The position numbers and the translations under genes were made by a program. A DNA stretch of 64,000 nucleotides from Polytrichum commune (taxonomy: Eukaryota; Streptophyta; Polytrichopsida; Polytrichales; Polytrichaceae): contig OX485806.1 of assembly GCA_950295325.1 (NCBI GenBank), positions 24,924,001 through 24,988,000 of the forward strand. The letters are read 5' to 3'. Under the pieces are notes generated by a model that was not told the DNA's origin, ran no database searches, and worked only from the letters and a program-made list of their open reading frames with translations. Positions within the stretch are counted from its first letter, which is position 1, and each line of letters begins with the position of its first letter. Shown here piece by piece: positions 1-11,040 of the stretch.

Positions 1-945
1 GAAGTTGTAATACAAAAGATACTATAAAACACATACAAGAGGACTATTGGGACTTCATCTCTCAAGTAAACATATCCCACATGGGTTGTGAGCACTACTC
101 CCACTCTAACTATGTTATGACTCTTCTCTTATATCTTGCAAATGATACAATGTGCATTGTGAACACCTACTACCTATTCCTTTGATATTGTTGAACAATT
201 TGTATTTGATAAGAATTCATACAAAAATTGTTGGAATTATAAATATAAATGAAGAAAGTATTAAACCGACTTTCGACACTTTGAATAACTATCCGGCATA
301 GTTATGTCGGACCGGCTATATGCCTATGGTAAAGGAAACACAACATCAAGATTGGGCCATGACATAATTTAATTCGGGTTAATGTGGTGTTTGAAGAATT
401 GAGAGGCAAGCTCAACCGTAAACTCAAAGAGTCCAACTACCATATCCCGGTTCAACTTTAGGCTTCAAAAAGAGTTGGCACTACATATTAGAATATTCAC
501 AATTCCCAATAAAGTAAAGACTTTATTATAGAGCTATTAATAGTAGGGATAATAGCACATGTCATGTTCATGTACAAGTACATTGGAAAATATCACTTTT
601 CGCATCACCTCAACGCATAATATCTAAATGTTTCGACGATTCCATTGTGGAGCTATTTTCTTTAAGTTAATGCCATGTTGAAACATTTAGTAGGGAGGAG
701 TACATGTAGTACTTAGATGCTTGCAAAAAGGACAATTATGGGTGTGGGAAATTACAAACTTCATTAGGGAACGTGATCAATGCAACACCACGCGTTCTTT
801 GGGGAGGTGAAGAAGATCACTTTTCCACATGGCACACAACAAAAAGGGAAGAAGAAATACGTAATGGAATTTATCAACATGCTAAAGATTACTAGGCTTT
901 GAGATATTTGATGAACCGGAATCATTGTAATTAATTAAGGAATTA
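1..945. other. Intergenic DNA, nothing recognised
   Basis: AT-rich sequence with stop codons in every frame at short intervals. I see no conserved protein motif, tRNA or clear terminal repeat. It is probably old repeat-derived DNA, like the rest of the left flank. Confidence 0.4.
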
Positions 946-1235
946 TTCCCTCCATCCCAAAATGATTGTATGTGTTTCAAACTTTGGCGAGACTAAGGCC
1001 CATTGATCATTGACCGAGTAGTTATAAGTATGACTCATAAAACTAGAAAACAAAACAACAACTACTATGAAACACCCCCGGAAGTTGCATTGTCAATAGA
1101 CTTCTTAATATAGAAAGCTTTGCGCGAAAATATTTGACTTTGAGCCTCAAATTTCTAGCCGGCCAGATAAACCGGGCAATCTTCTTGGGACCAAAAAATT
1201 CTACAAGTAGGACAATCAGTTTGGGACGGAGGGAG
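946..1235. mobile_element. Stowaway-type MITE (Tc1/mariner)
   Basis: The left end reads TTCCCTCCATCCCAAAATG and the right end is its inverted partner, ending GGGACGGAGGGAG. Both ends sit next to TA dinucleotides (944-945 and 1236-1237), the target duplication of Tc1/mariner elements. Termini of the CTCCCTCCGTCCC type are the hallmark of plant Stowaway MITEs. The 290-bp length fits and there is no coding capacity. Confidence 0.85.
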
Positions 1236-1786
1236 TATACATTATCATTACAACTTGGGAACCGGCATCCTAATTGTGTAATGGGTACAGAATCCCATGT
1301 TGGGGGTCATAAGTCTTGGATGAAAGTGTTGTATTGTGATGTAAGTGTTGTCCAAAATCGTGTGGCAATTTCGTTTGGAGGTAATTTGGGACAAGGCTTA
1401 TAGAATCATGAATGAATGTTGTTATTAATAACACCAACAACCCTTGATTTAAGCTTGATTTGTAGAGGTTAGGATACACACATCTAGTTCACAACCTAGG
1501 AGAGGGGGCGTAGTTGGTGGTGAGGGTTCATTTCTAGTGCAACTTCTCCTGCGCAATTGTTTCCATATCACATATTATGCAATTAACCACATCGTTATTC
1601 ATCCACTTTAACAACTAACATAGAAGTTTGAGTGTCTACAAGTGGTCACTCTTGTGAGACATTGACATGGTTGCCCATTGATTATTTTCATTATTGTGTA
1701 ATTTTGTCGTTTTGATTGCAAGTTAGGATTTGAGTAAGGTGTGAAAGTCCATTATGGATATTCAGTGGTCTCCATTAATCACTTCA

Positions 1787-1935
1787 TAACATTATTCAGA
1801 TTCATAACAATGTTATGCGAGGTTGACAATATTCCACAGAATATTCTCCACATTCAATCTAAATTTGGGAGTATTCCATGAAACACTATCAGTCCCACAT
1901 GACAATGTTATGGATATGAATAATGTTATGTCGGA
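1787..1935. repeat. Small palindromic MITE-like element, copy 1
   Basis: The two sides form an inverted repeat around about 1858 (ATATTCTCCACATTCAATC facing AAATTTGGGAGTATTCC). The outer ends both carry CATAACATTATT-like sequence in inverted order. The same internal words (CCACAGAATATTC, AACAATGTTATGGAT) recur in the element at 6227-6393, so this is one dispersed family. Confidence 0.55.
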
Positions 1936-2113
1936 CTTCCGTACACAAAAACCGATTGAGTGACACGCAAATGAAGAAGGAAAGAGCAACGCTGAGATTC
2001 CCATTACTATTTGTAGTATGACATGCAAGATCCTACACAAGTCAGAAAGTTGCAAGCCCGGTTTCTTAATATGAAATAATAGAGACACCCATGTTGAATA
2101 ACCCTCATAACAT

Positions 2114-2585
2114 TAAGTAGCAATGCTAGCAGGGTACCCTTTGACAACCAACAATATTACCTCAACAAGAAGGGAAAAACTTTGCAAAGCAAGGGTGAAT
2201 GAATGGAGTATTAATCAAGAATAGTAGATCCAAAAAGGTATCGAAGGGGTTTTCAATGCGGGTGGGGAGACTTTTCCAAAAAATGCAACTACATTTTACC
2301 TCACCAACTTTTCATGTTGCTTTTATCACTATTTAGATTTGTTTAGATCGTAATTTAACCTAGATTAGAACCTTTGCCACCACTTGGCATTGGTTTTGTC
2401 CTAGAAACTGACATAATTACTTCTAAGCATTGAAAGTAACCACCCAAATAGTTTCAAAATAGCCTAAGAAAAACTCAAAGATAGTGCCACCTTTCCTCTT
2501 GAAAGAGCATCAAAGCAACACGCGCCAATTTGATGCTCTTTTGAGAAGGTAATTCCGGGCTTGTCACTTAATGTTATGCTTATAG
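2114..2585. repeat. Dispersed direct repeat, copy 1 of 2
   Basis: It begins TAAGTAGCAATGCTAGCAGG and stays alignable by eye for about 470 bp with 8650-9125, including an internal hairpin (AGAGCATCAAA facing TTTGATGCTCT at about 2504-2543). Its start coincides exactly with the right border of the Harbinger element next to copy 2. No coding capacity is seen. Confidence 0.7.
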
Positions 2586-3343
2586 GGTGTTGTGTTGACT
2601 TTTGTTTCATTTGAGCTAATAGTAGATTTTGTTCTTGGTCCTTCAAATCAAATGCTTTAAAAAATAGGTGTTCATAACAAGCCGCAACTCACGACCATGC
2701 ATGATAAGCATCAAACTTTTAGGTTAGGCAACTCACGGTAGTTTTTCTTCAACTATGTACTATACACAACATTGTTCGATTTGGGGAAACATACTCATAG
2801 TTTATTCACATTTTATATACCCGTGTCCACAATCAATGCACTTATTGTGCACCTACTTGATTCCAAAAAGGGCCAAGAGAGGATAGTTAATTCATACCAC
2901 TATTGTGCACCCACGTGATTAAGTTTCATTGAGTGTTACTAGGACAAATTAGAAGGACTGAGTTGTACTAAAGGGCACGTGGACATGTAATATGGATTGC
3001 ATCAAGTACAAATAGTGTTACCTTTTACATGATATTATAATTCGGTCTATTCAATATTATAATGCACATCCATTAGTAAAGTATATCTCGGTGTTTGAAG
3101 CCAAGAACAACGGTCGGTTACTCACAAACATAATATTCATGCGTCTCCAATCCTCATGCAATTTAAGAATAATGGAATCATTCTACGTTCAAATGCGGAG
3201 ATGATGCACATAAGTGCTTAACCGACAATTTGCAAGTGACCATAACATTGTTCAACTGTGGGCTAGAGTTTTGGTGGGTTCGTTGATTTGTATGGGTAAT
3301 AATTATCACAATGTTCCTTAGATTTGTCACCATATTCATGTTT
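2586..3343. other. Intergenic DNA, nothing recognised
   Basis: AT-rich sequence without long reading frames, recognised repeats or RNA genes. Confidence 0.4.
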
Positions 3344-3783
3344 CAAGACGGATTTGCCAACTCCAACCCTCTCTAGAGGTTTAAGAGACTGGCCCTGGGC
3401 TTAATCACATTTGTGTTCAGTTGGGGCCCACCCCTCCCACGCCTCCTTCATTGTCTAGTCTTCTTGTCCGCACCTTCATGGGAACTCCTCCTCACTGGGA
3501 ACCAGTGTGACAATACCAGATCAAAATTACAGATATTCAAGTTGACATCATTTAACTTGGGAATAATGAAAGTGATGATGTCAACTTGAATATTTATAAT
3601 TCTGAGTTGGTATTGTCACATTGGTTCTGAACGAGGAGGAGTTCCCACGTAGGTGTGGGCAGGAAGATTGGGTAGCGAAGAGGCATGGGAGAGGTGGGAC
3701 CCAGCCGAACACATATGTGATCTAGCCCGGGGCAAGAGGCTAGACCTACAATTATTCTAGTGTAGCCAACTTCAAATGGCTTG
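3344..3783. repeat. Long foldback (inverted-repeat) element
   Basis: About 200 bp on the left (from CAAGACGGATTTGCCAACTC) is repeated in inverse order on the right (to CCAACTTCAAATGGCTTG), with a short spacer near 3550-3570. Inner arm words such as GGGAACTCCTCCTC and TGTGACAATACCA occur on both sides. Such symmetric elements are usually MITE or foldback transposons and can form a very long hairpin RNA if transcribed. The superfamily is not assigned. Confidence 0.75.
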
Positions 3784-4780
3784 TTCAATTTCAATATGTA
3801 GTTATTTTCCTTCTTACTTGTAGTATGTGTGGTCACACTTAGAGTGCAAATTTAAATCTGGGGCTATTTTTATTCAATAACTATTGCAAATGTGGGACAA
3901 TTTGTTCATCTAATCAACGTTTACATGTAGCCTTGGATTTCTTTCATGTGTAATTAGAAGCTGCCACCCAAATTGACGCATAGGTTCTATGCATTCGCCA
4001 AATACTCCTTTTAACTTCAATTAAATGTAGCCACCCTAAACTCCACAAATACCTCAAGCTCACCACCTTGGTTGCTTTTGAATTTACGCATTTAGCACAA
4101 CATGCATGCTACTTTTCATAGAAACAAACAATAAGGGTTGTACCATAAGGAAAGAGGGAATAATAGCATACGAGTGTACTTGTCATCAAATTAACATAAT
4201 AGCCTTGAAAATAGTATGTGGCCCATAGGATTAAAAATTTAATAGATTTAACACTATAATTATCTGTCAAGACCCCGTATTAGTGTTAGTCGAGCTCATT
4301 CAAGATCGATTGGCAACAATATAGGGGTCATGTTCTAATGTGGGACGGATGAGAGGTACACTTATATTTGATAAATCTCTCTCTTCACCCAACAACACGT
4401 AAGGAATATTTACATTTAGAGCTAAAGGTCCTCTATATAATTTGTAGCATGTACATTGTACAACAACCTTATATATATATATATATAGTTCCATTGGGCG
4501 GGGATTCATGGCACACAAGTATTTTCATAGCTAGGGTGTTTTTCATTTGCTTTCACCTCATCAAAGATAATGCCAATTTACTCACAAGAACTTTAAACAA
4601 TAAGCAATAACATGGTCCCATGTCTCGTGCGAGATAATAATTCTAAAAAACACTAAGTTAGCATTAGATTGTTGATTTTGCAATTTTGCTAGCTTGCAGC
4701 TGTGGAACCTTCTTCATTCTTGCCCTTTCACATGCCACATCAACTAAAGGTCCAACTGCACGTCCCAGTTAGGGATTTGG
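3784..4780. other. Intergenic DNA with a short TA microsatellite
   Basis: No gene is recognised. A (TA)n tract lies at about 4470-4487. Frames that look open here are short and lack conserved motifs. Confidence 0.4.
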
Positions 4781-5690
4781 TTAGAGTAAGTAACCACTCA
4801 AATTAGTTATGTTATGCCCGCATTGTCCAGTTAAGAGAGTTAGCTAACATATGAGGTAGCTAACCTATGTGAGAGCTGATCTATCCCATGGTCGCACCAC
4901 CTAGTTAAAGTTGAGGTTTACATAAAAGTTAGAAAACTAAAAGTTAGCTAAGCGTTGGGACCTTGCTTTTGTGAATAAATCTTAACTCATCCATAGCCCT
5001 AATGCTAACTAAATTCAACAAATGAGTAGCCCAAGTTTTTGTCTTGAATGCCCACTTTTCATTTCCCCATATAGGTGGACCACATTGTTTCTTACATTGT
5101 TACATTGTCCTAAATTAGCATAGTGTTTTAATTATTAAAATATCCAATGGTAAATACATATTTTAAGTTATAATTGTATTATTTTAATATAATTTAATCA
5201 CAATGAAACACAAATGGTGTGGACCACAAATTACAATGTATCATAATTAGTGTCATGTTCAAAACTTGGGCAAGTTGAGCAAAACTTTCGTCGGTCAACC
5301 TTAAACTCCTCTCTTAAATGGGTCAACCTTTGGTTAGTGATAACCGGGTGTGGCTGTGTGATCGGTTAGCTCGCGTATGAGTTACTGTAGAGGGCTCCCT
5401 ATTACACATTACATGTGCCAAAATGTAGTTTTCACGTGGGATACAAATGGATCATGGCGAATGCAAGAAACAACACATGGCTAATTTTGAGGAGAAAATC
5501 ATTTTTTTGGTTGGAATAGAGAGCCCTGTACAGTAGGGGATTTCACTAACTCACATTGTTGGTTGATTCTCCTAGCTAGATGGTGCAACCATGATTTTTT
5601 TGGTTAGCCAGAACTTGGTTAGCTAACCCCTCACTAAACTCATAAGTTAGTTAATTCTCTTGACTAGGTGGTGTGGCTAGACCCTTATAG
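4780..5690. repeat. Degenerate inverted-repeat element
   Basis: Sequence around 4829-4915 (GTTAAGAGAGTTAGCTAAC, ATGGTCGCACCACCTAG) is found inverted around 5568-5680 (CTAGCTAGATGGTGCAACCAT, GGTTAGCTAACC). A smaller inverted pair (GTGGACCACA) lies inside. This suggests an old foldback element. Exact ends and target duplication are not resolved. Confidence 0.4.
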
Positions 5691-6226
5691 GGTTTTGCTT
5701 GCTTCTCTTCTTCTTTGTAATCGCCACGCCCAAGCTTTGCTCTACGTCTTCATTGTTTTTCATTGTTTTATGAGACCTTCACGGTCGTATTATTTTTTAA
5801 CTATTCATCATCTTTGAGAGTATTTTGTTTCTTGATTTGATTTAGACATTGATGTCTGCTTCTTCTTCTTATGTTTCTATTTCTCATTTTCTAGACCTTC
5901 ATGTATATTTAGACAAAAATTTGTTTCTTTGAGATCCCCTTATTATACTTGTCATATGTGCATCTTCTTCTTAAGAATGTGTTTTCTCCTCTATTAAATA
6001 TGGTCTTATTTGTTTCTTTCCGTTCTTAAGATTTTATTACTTCTCTTAGTTTTTGAGATCATATTTGTTTCAATTATTATGGTGATAGGTTCATTACTAA
6101 GATCACATTGATCATCTTATTCTTTGATATAATTTATTTTCTCTCATTTCTTAAAATTGCCTTGCTCGCTTTTTTTTTATATGACATTTTAGGATTTTTT
6201 TTTTATATGATTTTTATAGACCACAT

Positions 6227-6393
6227 CATAATATTCTTCAAGTCCATAACATTGTCCTATGAGATAGACATTAATCCATGGAATATTCCCAGATATTTCC
6301 CACATTCAAGCTAAATGTGGGAAATATCCAAGAATATTCTGTGGAATATTGTCAGTACCACAGAAAATTGTTATGGATCTCAATAATATTGTG
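6227..6393. repeat. Palindromic MITE-like element, copy 2
   Basis: The left half (TCCATAACATTGTCC ... GGAATATTCCCAGATATTTC) is mirrored by the right half (GGAAATATCCAAGAATATTC ... TTGTTATGGA). The sequence ATAATATT flanks both sides, consistent with an 8-bp target duplication, which would suggest a hAT-type MITE. It is related to 1787-1935. Confidence 0.6.
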
Positions 6394-7047
6394 ATTCGGT
6401 AACTTCACTTGAAAATCAAATTTTTTTTAAATAACTTTCCGACAAAAAAAATTCATAATATTCATTTCATTCAAATGCCCTCAACACAATCAATCATTTT
6501 TGCTACTTTCATGAGTAGCAAGGATACTTTTATGAATAGCAAACATGTTTTTTTGGTCATTGTTTTTTGCATATAGCCTATCATGAGCATACTAACATCC
6601 ATATCGCTAAGATATGTATACAGATAAGGTATCATCATAAAGTTTGAAAATTTGAGTATATCCTATCCATGGACCTTTGATAACATGGTCCATCGTCTTG
6701 CATTACTTACAAGTATTTGCTTCTATGAAATATGATATATAAGTTAAAATCATAAAATATTGTCGAAATAGAATCAATTATCATATCAATATGCTTAGAT
6801 AATATAAACTTATCAACATATTATAACATGTTTAAATCATTTTATATTGACCACAATTTCAATATTTGTTATATATATATGTTACAAATATGCTACAAAC
6901 TCTATGCAAAATAAATAACTGAACAATCCAAAATTACTATGGCTATGATGACTCATTTTACACATGTGAACATCTACGTTATTAATCAAGATAGCTACGT
7001 GGAATCCAATGCCATATTTGCCCTTTGTGACGACTCATGGGAGTTTA
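6394..7047. other. Intergenic DNA, nothing recognised
   Basis: AT-rich and non-coding, with a short (TA)n tract near 6868. It ends exactly where the Harbinger terminal repeat begins. Confidence 0.4.
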
Positions 7048-7114
7048 GGGCCGGTTTACACTACGGTGGAGAAGGCCTCCGGTCGGTCAAGAATGCTTGG
7101 CCAAGACATGGTTA

Positions 7115-7508
7115 GAGCATCCTCAGTCGGTCTAGGTAAAGCTCACTGCAAACCAAAACCTATCTTTTGACTGACCTAAAATTAGAAACTGAATTTACCA
7201 TCATTAGAAGCGCACCTAAATAAACGTGAGATATTTCTCAAGAACAAAGAATTGTAAAAATTTGACGTAGGTGAAATCCCTCATTGAAAACACCACATTT
7301 TCAAAATTTAGAGGGAGTGCACCAAATCTTGCTTTAAATGGAAAGATCCTCCCACACTCCCTCCAAATTTTTGACATTTAGAGGGAGTGTGGGAGGATCT
7401 ATCCATTTTTAAGCAAGATTTGGTGCACTCCCTCTAAATTTTGAGCAATTTTAAGCAAGATAGGTCTTGGTTTGCAGTGAGCTTTACCTAGACCGACTGA
7501 GGATGCTC
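7115..7508. mobile_element. Tourist-like MITE nested in the Harbinger element
   Basis: The inverted termini start GAGCATCCTCAGTCGGTC and match for about 40 bp. They are flanked by an exact TTA duplication (7112-7114 and 7509-7511), diagnostic of PIF/Harbinger insertion. The interior is itself a long foldback: the arms at 7295-7350 and 7380-7444 share GAGGGAGTG and GGAGGATC words. It has no coding capacity. Confidence 0.9.
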
Positions 7509-7989
7509 TTATATGAGGCAAATGGTGGATGTGCCGGAGAAGAATTAAAGGCAATAAAATATTTCTTAAGGAGTCTTGACCGGTTGAAGTCTAAACACCT
7601 AGAGGAGAAGTTTAGCGGAGAAGTCCACCGGTGAAGAGAAGTTCACCTAATGGTGAAGATTTTTTGTGATAAAAAACCATAATTCTCTACATTCACATTG
7701 TATCAAAAGATTTCAACAAGAATTGTGTTCATAGGAATTGTGTAATATAATGTTCAATTTTATTCAAAAGATAATGAAAATTGCCAAATTGCCAATTGTC
7801 AAGTTTGGCCCATGTAGGAAATAAATGTCTCCTTGGGTGTTTAAGAATGAAGAGGGGAAAACCCATACACATTGGACAAAGCACTACTCTTTGGTATTAT
7901 TTAAGACATGCTCTCCTCTTAATCATCCTCATCAATTTCTCTCTTCTTATCTTTGATCTTCAATCATAGATAATCGAAGAAGAGAGATT

Positions 7990-8550
7990 TTGTGCTCTCT
8001 TATGATCTTTATGGTTTTGAAGTATTTTATCGTTTCAACTATGGCGATACAAAAACCCATCATGTATCACCATAATGCTTCAATTATGATGATGGCATAT
8101 TTTTTGTTTGGGAGCAAGGAGAGGGCAGTGTGGAAATTTGACCGGCCAAGTGGATATGTGTCACAATTTTTTCTTGGATCATATAATGCAAAAATGTTCA
8201 AAGATCGTGTACGGATGAGTAAGCCTACTTTTTTTTATTTATGTCATTTGCTTGGACCCATGTTGAGCAAGAAATATGCAAAATTAAGACTTTGTATTCC
8301 AATAGAGTGTAGAATTTCTTTGACATTGCATCGATTGGCAACCAGTGATACTTTGCATACACTTGCTGATTTGTATGGTATTTCAAAGTCAAGTGCTTCA
8401 ATCATAGTGACAGAAGTATGTGAGTTGGGCTTCTCCGGCCTCTTGAGGCCGGAGAAACCCAACTCCAAAAAGTGCCGCTATGAAGGCGGCCATGTCATTT
8501 TATCATCCATGAGAAAAGTTCACCACCATTGTTTTCTTCACCTAGTGTAA
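7990..8550 (+). pseudogene. PIF/Harbinger transposase, N-terminal fragment
   Basis: An open frame (first ATG at 8002) with the pattern of the HARBI1-type transposase N-terminus. It contains FRMS-like residues as RVRMSKPTFFYLCHLLGPML, then an IP...RI...LHRLATSDTLHTLADLYG helix-turn-helix region, ending SSASIIVTEVC. In the family this region precedes the DDE nuclease domain, which is absent here. After EVC the frame runs into a 44-bp inverted repeat (8422-8465) and then unrelated residues. It is about 140 family-like residues, against roughly 350-450 for a complete transposase. It is inactive but could leave regulatory or DNA-binding relics. Confidence 0.8.
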
Positions 8551-8649
8551 ACACCCACCGGTCAATAGTTGCATTTTCGACTAATCACAATTGAGAAACG
8601 CCCTTTTTTTCATGACCGGTGGACTTCTCCACCGTAGTGTAAACCGGCC

Positions 8650-9125
8650 CTAAGTAGCAATGCTAGTAGGGTACCCTTTGAGTACCCGCAAATTCACCTC
8701 AACAAGAAGGGAAAAGCTTGCAAAGCAAGGGTGAATGAATGAATAATTAATAAATAAATAAATAGCTTCAAAAAGGTATCGAAGAGCTTTTCAATGCGGG
8801 TGTCGGGATATTTTCCAAAAAGTGCAACTACCTTTTTGACCTTACCAACTTTCCTGTTGCTTTTATAGATATTTAGATTTGTTTGGATCGTAATTTAGCC
8901 TAGATTAAAACCTTTACCACCACTTGGCATGAGTTTTGTCTTACAAACCAACATAATTAGTTCTAAGCAGTAAAAGTAACTACCCAAAAGATTAAAAATA
9001 ACCTAAGAAAAACTCAAAGGTAGCACCACCTTTTCTCTTGGAAGAGCATCAAACCGGCACGCGCCAGTTTGATGCTCTTTTGAAAAGGTCATTCTAGGCT
9101 TGTTACTTAAAGTTTTGCTCTATGA
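8650..9125. repeat. Dispersed direct repeat, copy 2 of 2
   Basis: Alignable with 2114-2585 from the shared start TAAGTAGCAATGCTAG to a hairpin (AAGAGCATCAAA facing TTTGATGCTCTT, about 9042-9083) and slightly beyond. The Harbinger element abuts its first base. There is no coding capacity. Confidence 0.7.
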
Positions 9126-9589
9126 CAAGAGACTGCAGTAATTTATAACATGACAACACATCAATTTAAGAGAGTTTGACCATTAAAAACAACCACAATA
9201 GACATGTAGCACATCAGTTCTAATGCCACAATAAATCAGATTTGTAAGTTGATTTGTTCAATTAGGTTGCCCCGCACTAATTTATCGACATTCTACTCTA
9301 TTTTGAATTTTTAAGACCACACCAATTTGTTAAAAAAAACACACAAATTGATTGTTTGTTGTGGTAGCCATACAACAAAGTTGCAAGTTTCTGTGATACA
9401 ATTTTCACCCTGGGTAATTTGCATGGGTGAAGAGGCAACCTTTTTGCAAGGGCAACTTGATTGCCCATATCAAATGTAGTGAAGTGTTTGAACAAGGCAT
9501 CTCTACTTGAAACTTGGTTTTGAAGAAACCTAAGGTAGACGTACCTAAATCAAACATAACAAGAATACGGACACCTTATATTTAAATGG
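9126..9589. other. Intergenic DNA, nothing recognised
   Basis: No conserved protein, RNA or terminal repeat is seen. Confidence 0.35.
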
Positions 9590-9960
9590 TATGTGGTTAG
9601 GTGTGGATCTAAGAACGGACACCAAAAAGACAGGTGCTTAAAAAGACTGGAGTACATGCTCAAAATATGCTAACCATTAATTATGGCCCCAATAATCAAG
9701 GGAAGGACCCATATGACCACTTAATGAGCACGAGAATCTTCACGTCTTTGATGATGGATAAAATATTGATACGAGCTCCAAAACTTATGACGCAAATGGC
9801 TACAGGCACGGTATAGACTTGCTTATCATCTCGCACTAATTGTGTGTCTCGTATCATATCGTAGGAGAAGTGGGTGGAGTGAGAAAAGTTTCCGAATGAC
9901 AACAACAACAACATACGTCTGCCTTGATTGGAAGAGAGTCCCAAGTTTCTGAGATGGACA
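9590..9960 (+). repeat. Dispersed repeat, shared with 48130-48500
   Basis: It begins GTATGTGGTTAGGTGTGG and shares, in the same order, TCTAAGAACGGA, GCTCAAAATATG, CACTTAATGAGCAC and GAATCTTCAC with the 48.1-48.5 kb region. Shorter related pieces on the other strand occur near 50410 and 52780. This is transposon-derived dispersed DNA of unassigned class. Confidence 0.6.
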
Positions 9961-10814
9961 GTCTTCTTCCCTCGTCACATCATCCACATGAACACCAATT
10001 CTTTTTAAACCAGTGTTGAAATTCACATCACAAACCGCAATCGCGCAACTTGTAGCAGGTAATTAAGTAGCAGACGAGTTCTCAACATCATGCATACGTT
10101 CATGGCATGTTGAGCCACCTGGGAAGGCCCGCATCCGGAACCGGCCAGGCTCTTTGTCAACGCAAGAAATGCTATTAAAATCGGACTGAAACTGTATCCC
10201 AACAAGTTCTCCCAGATCGAGCTCGACCTCTTGTTGAAATTGCACTGGCAAAAGTCGTGTGCAAAGTCAAACACAAGAACAAGTTGACCTCGACTCCTCG
10301 CCCATTTGATGGCCCACTAGAGTACAGATTATCAATACGTGGTGAAGGTCAGTGGATCTTTCCACCACAGAAATGGTTGAATATTGGGTGCGAGCTTCTC
10401 TCCCTCATGGCGTGGATCGTCCTGCTCTGAAGAGACTAACTTAATCAGTAGGAGTTGGAGAACCGAGTACCATCTGCATATATACCTAACAACAGATTTT
10501 TAGTGGAGGCTTAGGTTCATGGCAAACCATATTACTAATTCTGGAAGTTCTGGTCAAAATAGAATGCTGCTGTTCAATAACTCACAGACACAATGATGTC
10601 GACAACGTGTCCCTGCACATCAGATTCTGTCGATTTTGGAGTACTAGATAACTTGCGTGTTTTGAGCGGGAAGCTTATAAAGCCCACGGTGCTGGCTGCA
10701 TGATCAGGTGCGTCAATCAGGGGTCAGTATGAAAGTGAAAGGAGAGATGTGTTAGACAGAGAACGATTTCATCTAATACAGACGGGTTGTATGTGTTCAC
10801 TCTTCTTAATCGGA
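9961..10814. other. Intergenic DNA, nothing recognised
   Basis: The base composition is somewhat more balanced than the AT-rich left flank, but the open frames on the - strand (about 9826-10274) carry no motif I recognise. It could contain unrecognised transcribed sequence. Confidence 0.3.
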
Positions 10815-11040
10815 CACAATGGATGGAGAGAACCGGCTGCTAGTTACAGATGAACCAGTCGAGTTTGGGAAATTACTGGTTGAAGTCCAAGACTTCAGGA
10901 AAATTACCCATCATTCTAGAGTAATCTATGGAATATACCTCAAACTAATAAAGCGAAACTGAACGATCGCAGTGTGTAACCGGATGGACTTGGAAAACAC
11001 TAGGAGTTTGACCAATTATGCCCAAAAATCTGCACGGACA
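10815..11040 (+). repeat. Dispersed repeat with CCGGTT words, copy 1 of 4
   Basis: Shares a fixed order of words (GAGAACCGG, GATGAACC, GAGTTTG, GGTTGAAGTCCAAGACTTC, TATGCCCAAAAAT) with 46525-46735 (opposite strand), 47090-47300 and 60850-61060. The copies are diverged, so the family is old. Confidence 0.65.

Larger units (their letters stand above)
7048..8649 (+). mobile_element. Decayed PIF/Harbinger transposon
   Basis: A 1,602-bp element bounded by perfect 27-bp inverted termini that begin GGGCCGGTTTACACTACGG. The flanks are TTA on the left and TAA on the right. This is close to, but not an exact copy of, the 3-bp TTA/TAA duplication of the PIF/Harbinger superfamily. The interior encodes an N-terminal fragment of a Harbinger transposase and holds a nested Tourist MITE. 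CCGGT-containing words recur just inside both ends (around 7565-7640 and 8555-8625), as expected of subterminal binding sites. The catalytic half of the transposase is missing, so the element is non-autonomous. Confidence 0.85.

Noticed and set aside
1134-1403. A possible gene over the Stowaway end
   Set aside because: The frame starts inside the MITE and crosses its terminus. There is no conserved domain.
2500-2590. Helitron 3' end (hairpin followed by CTAG-like sequence) in the dispersed repeat
   Set aside because: Similarity between the two copies continues past the hairpin and copy 1 lacks the CTRR end, so the Helitron borders do not hold.
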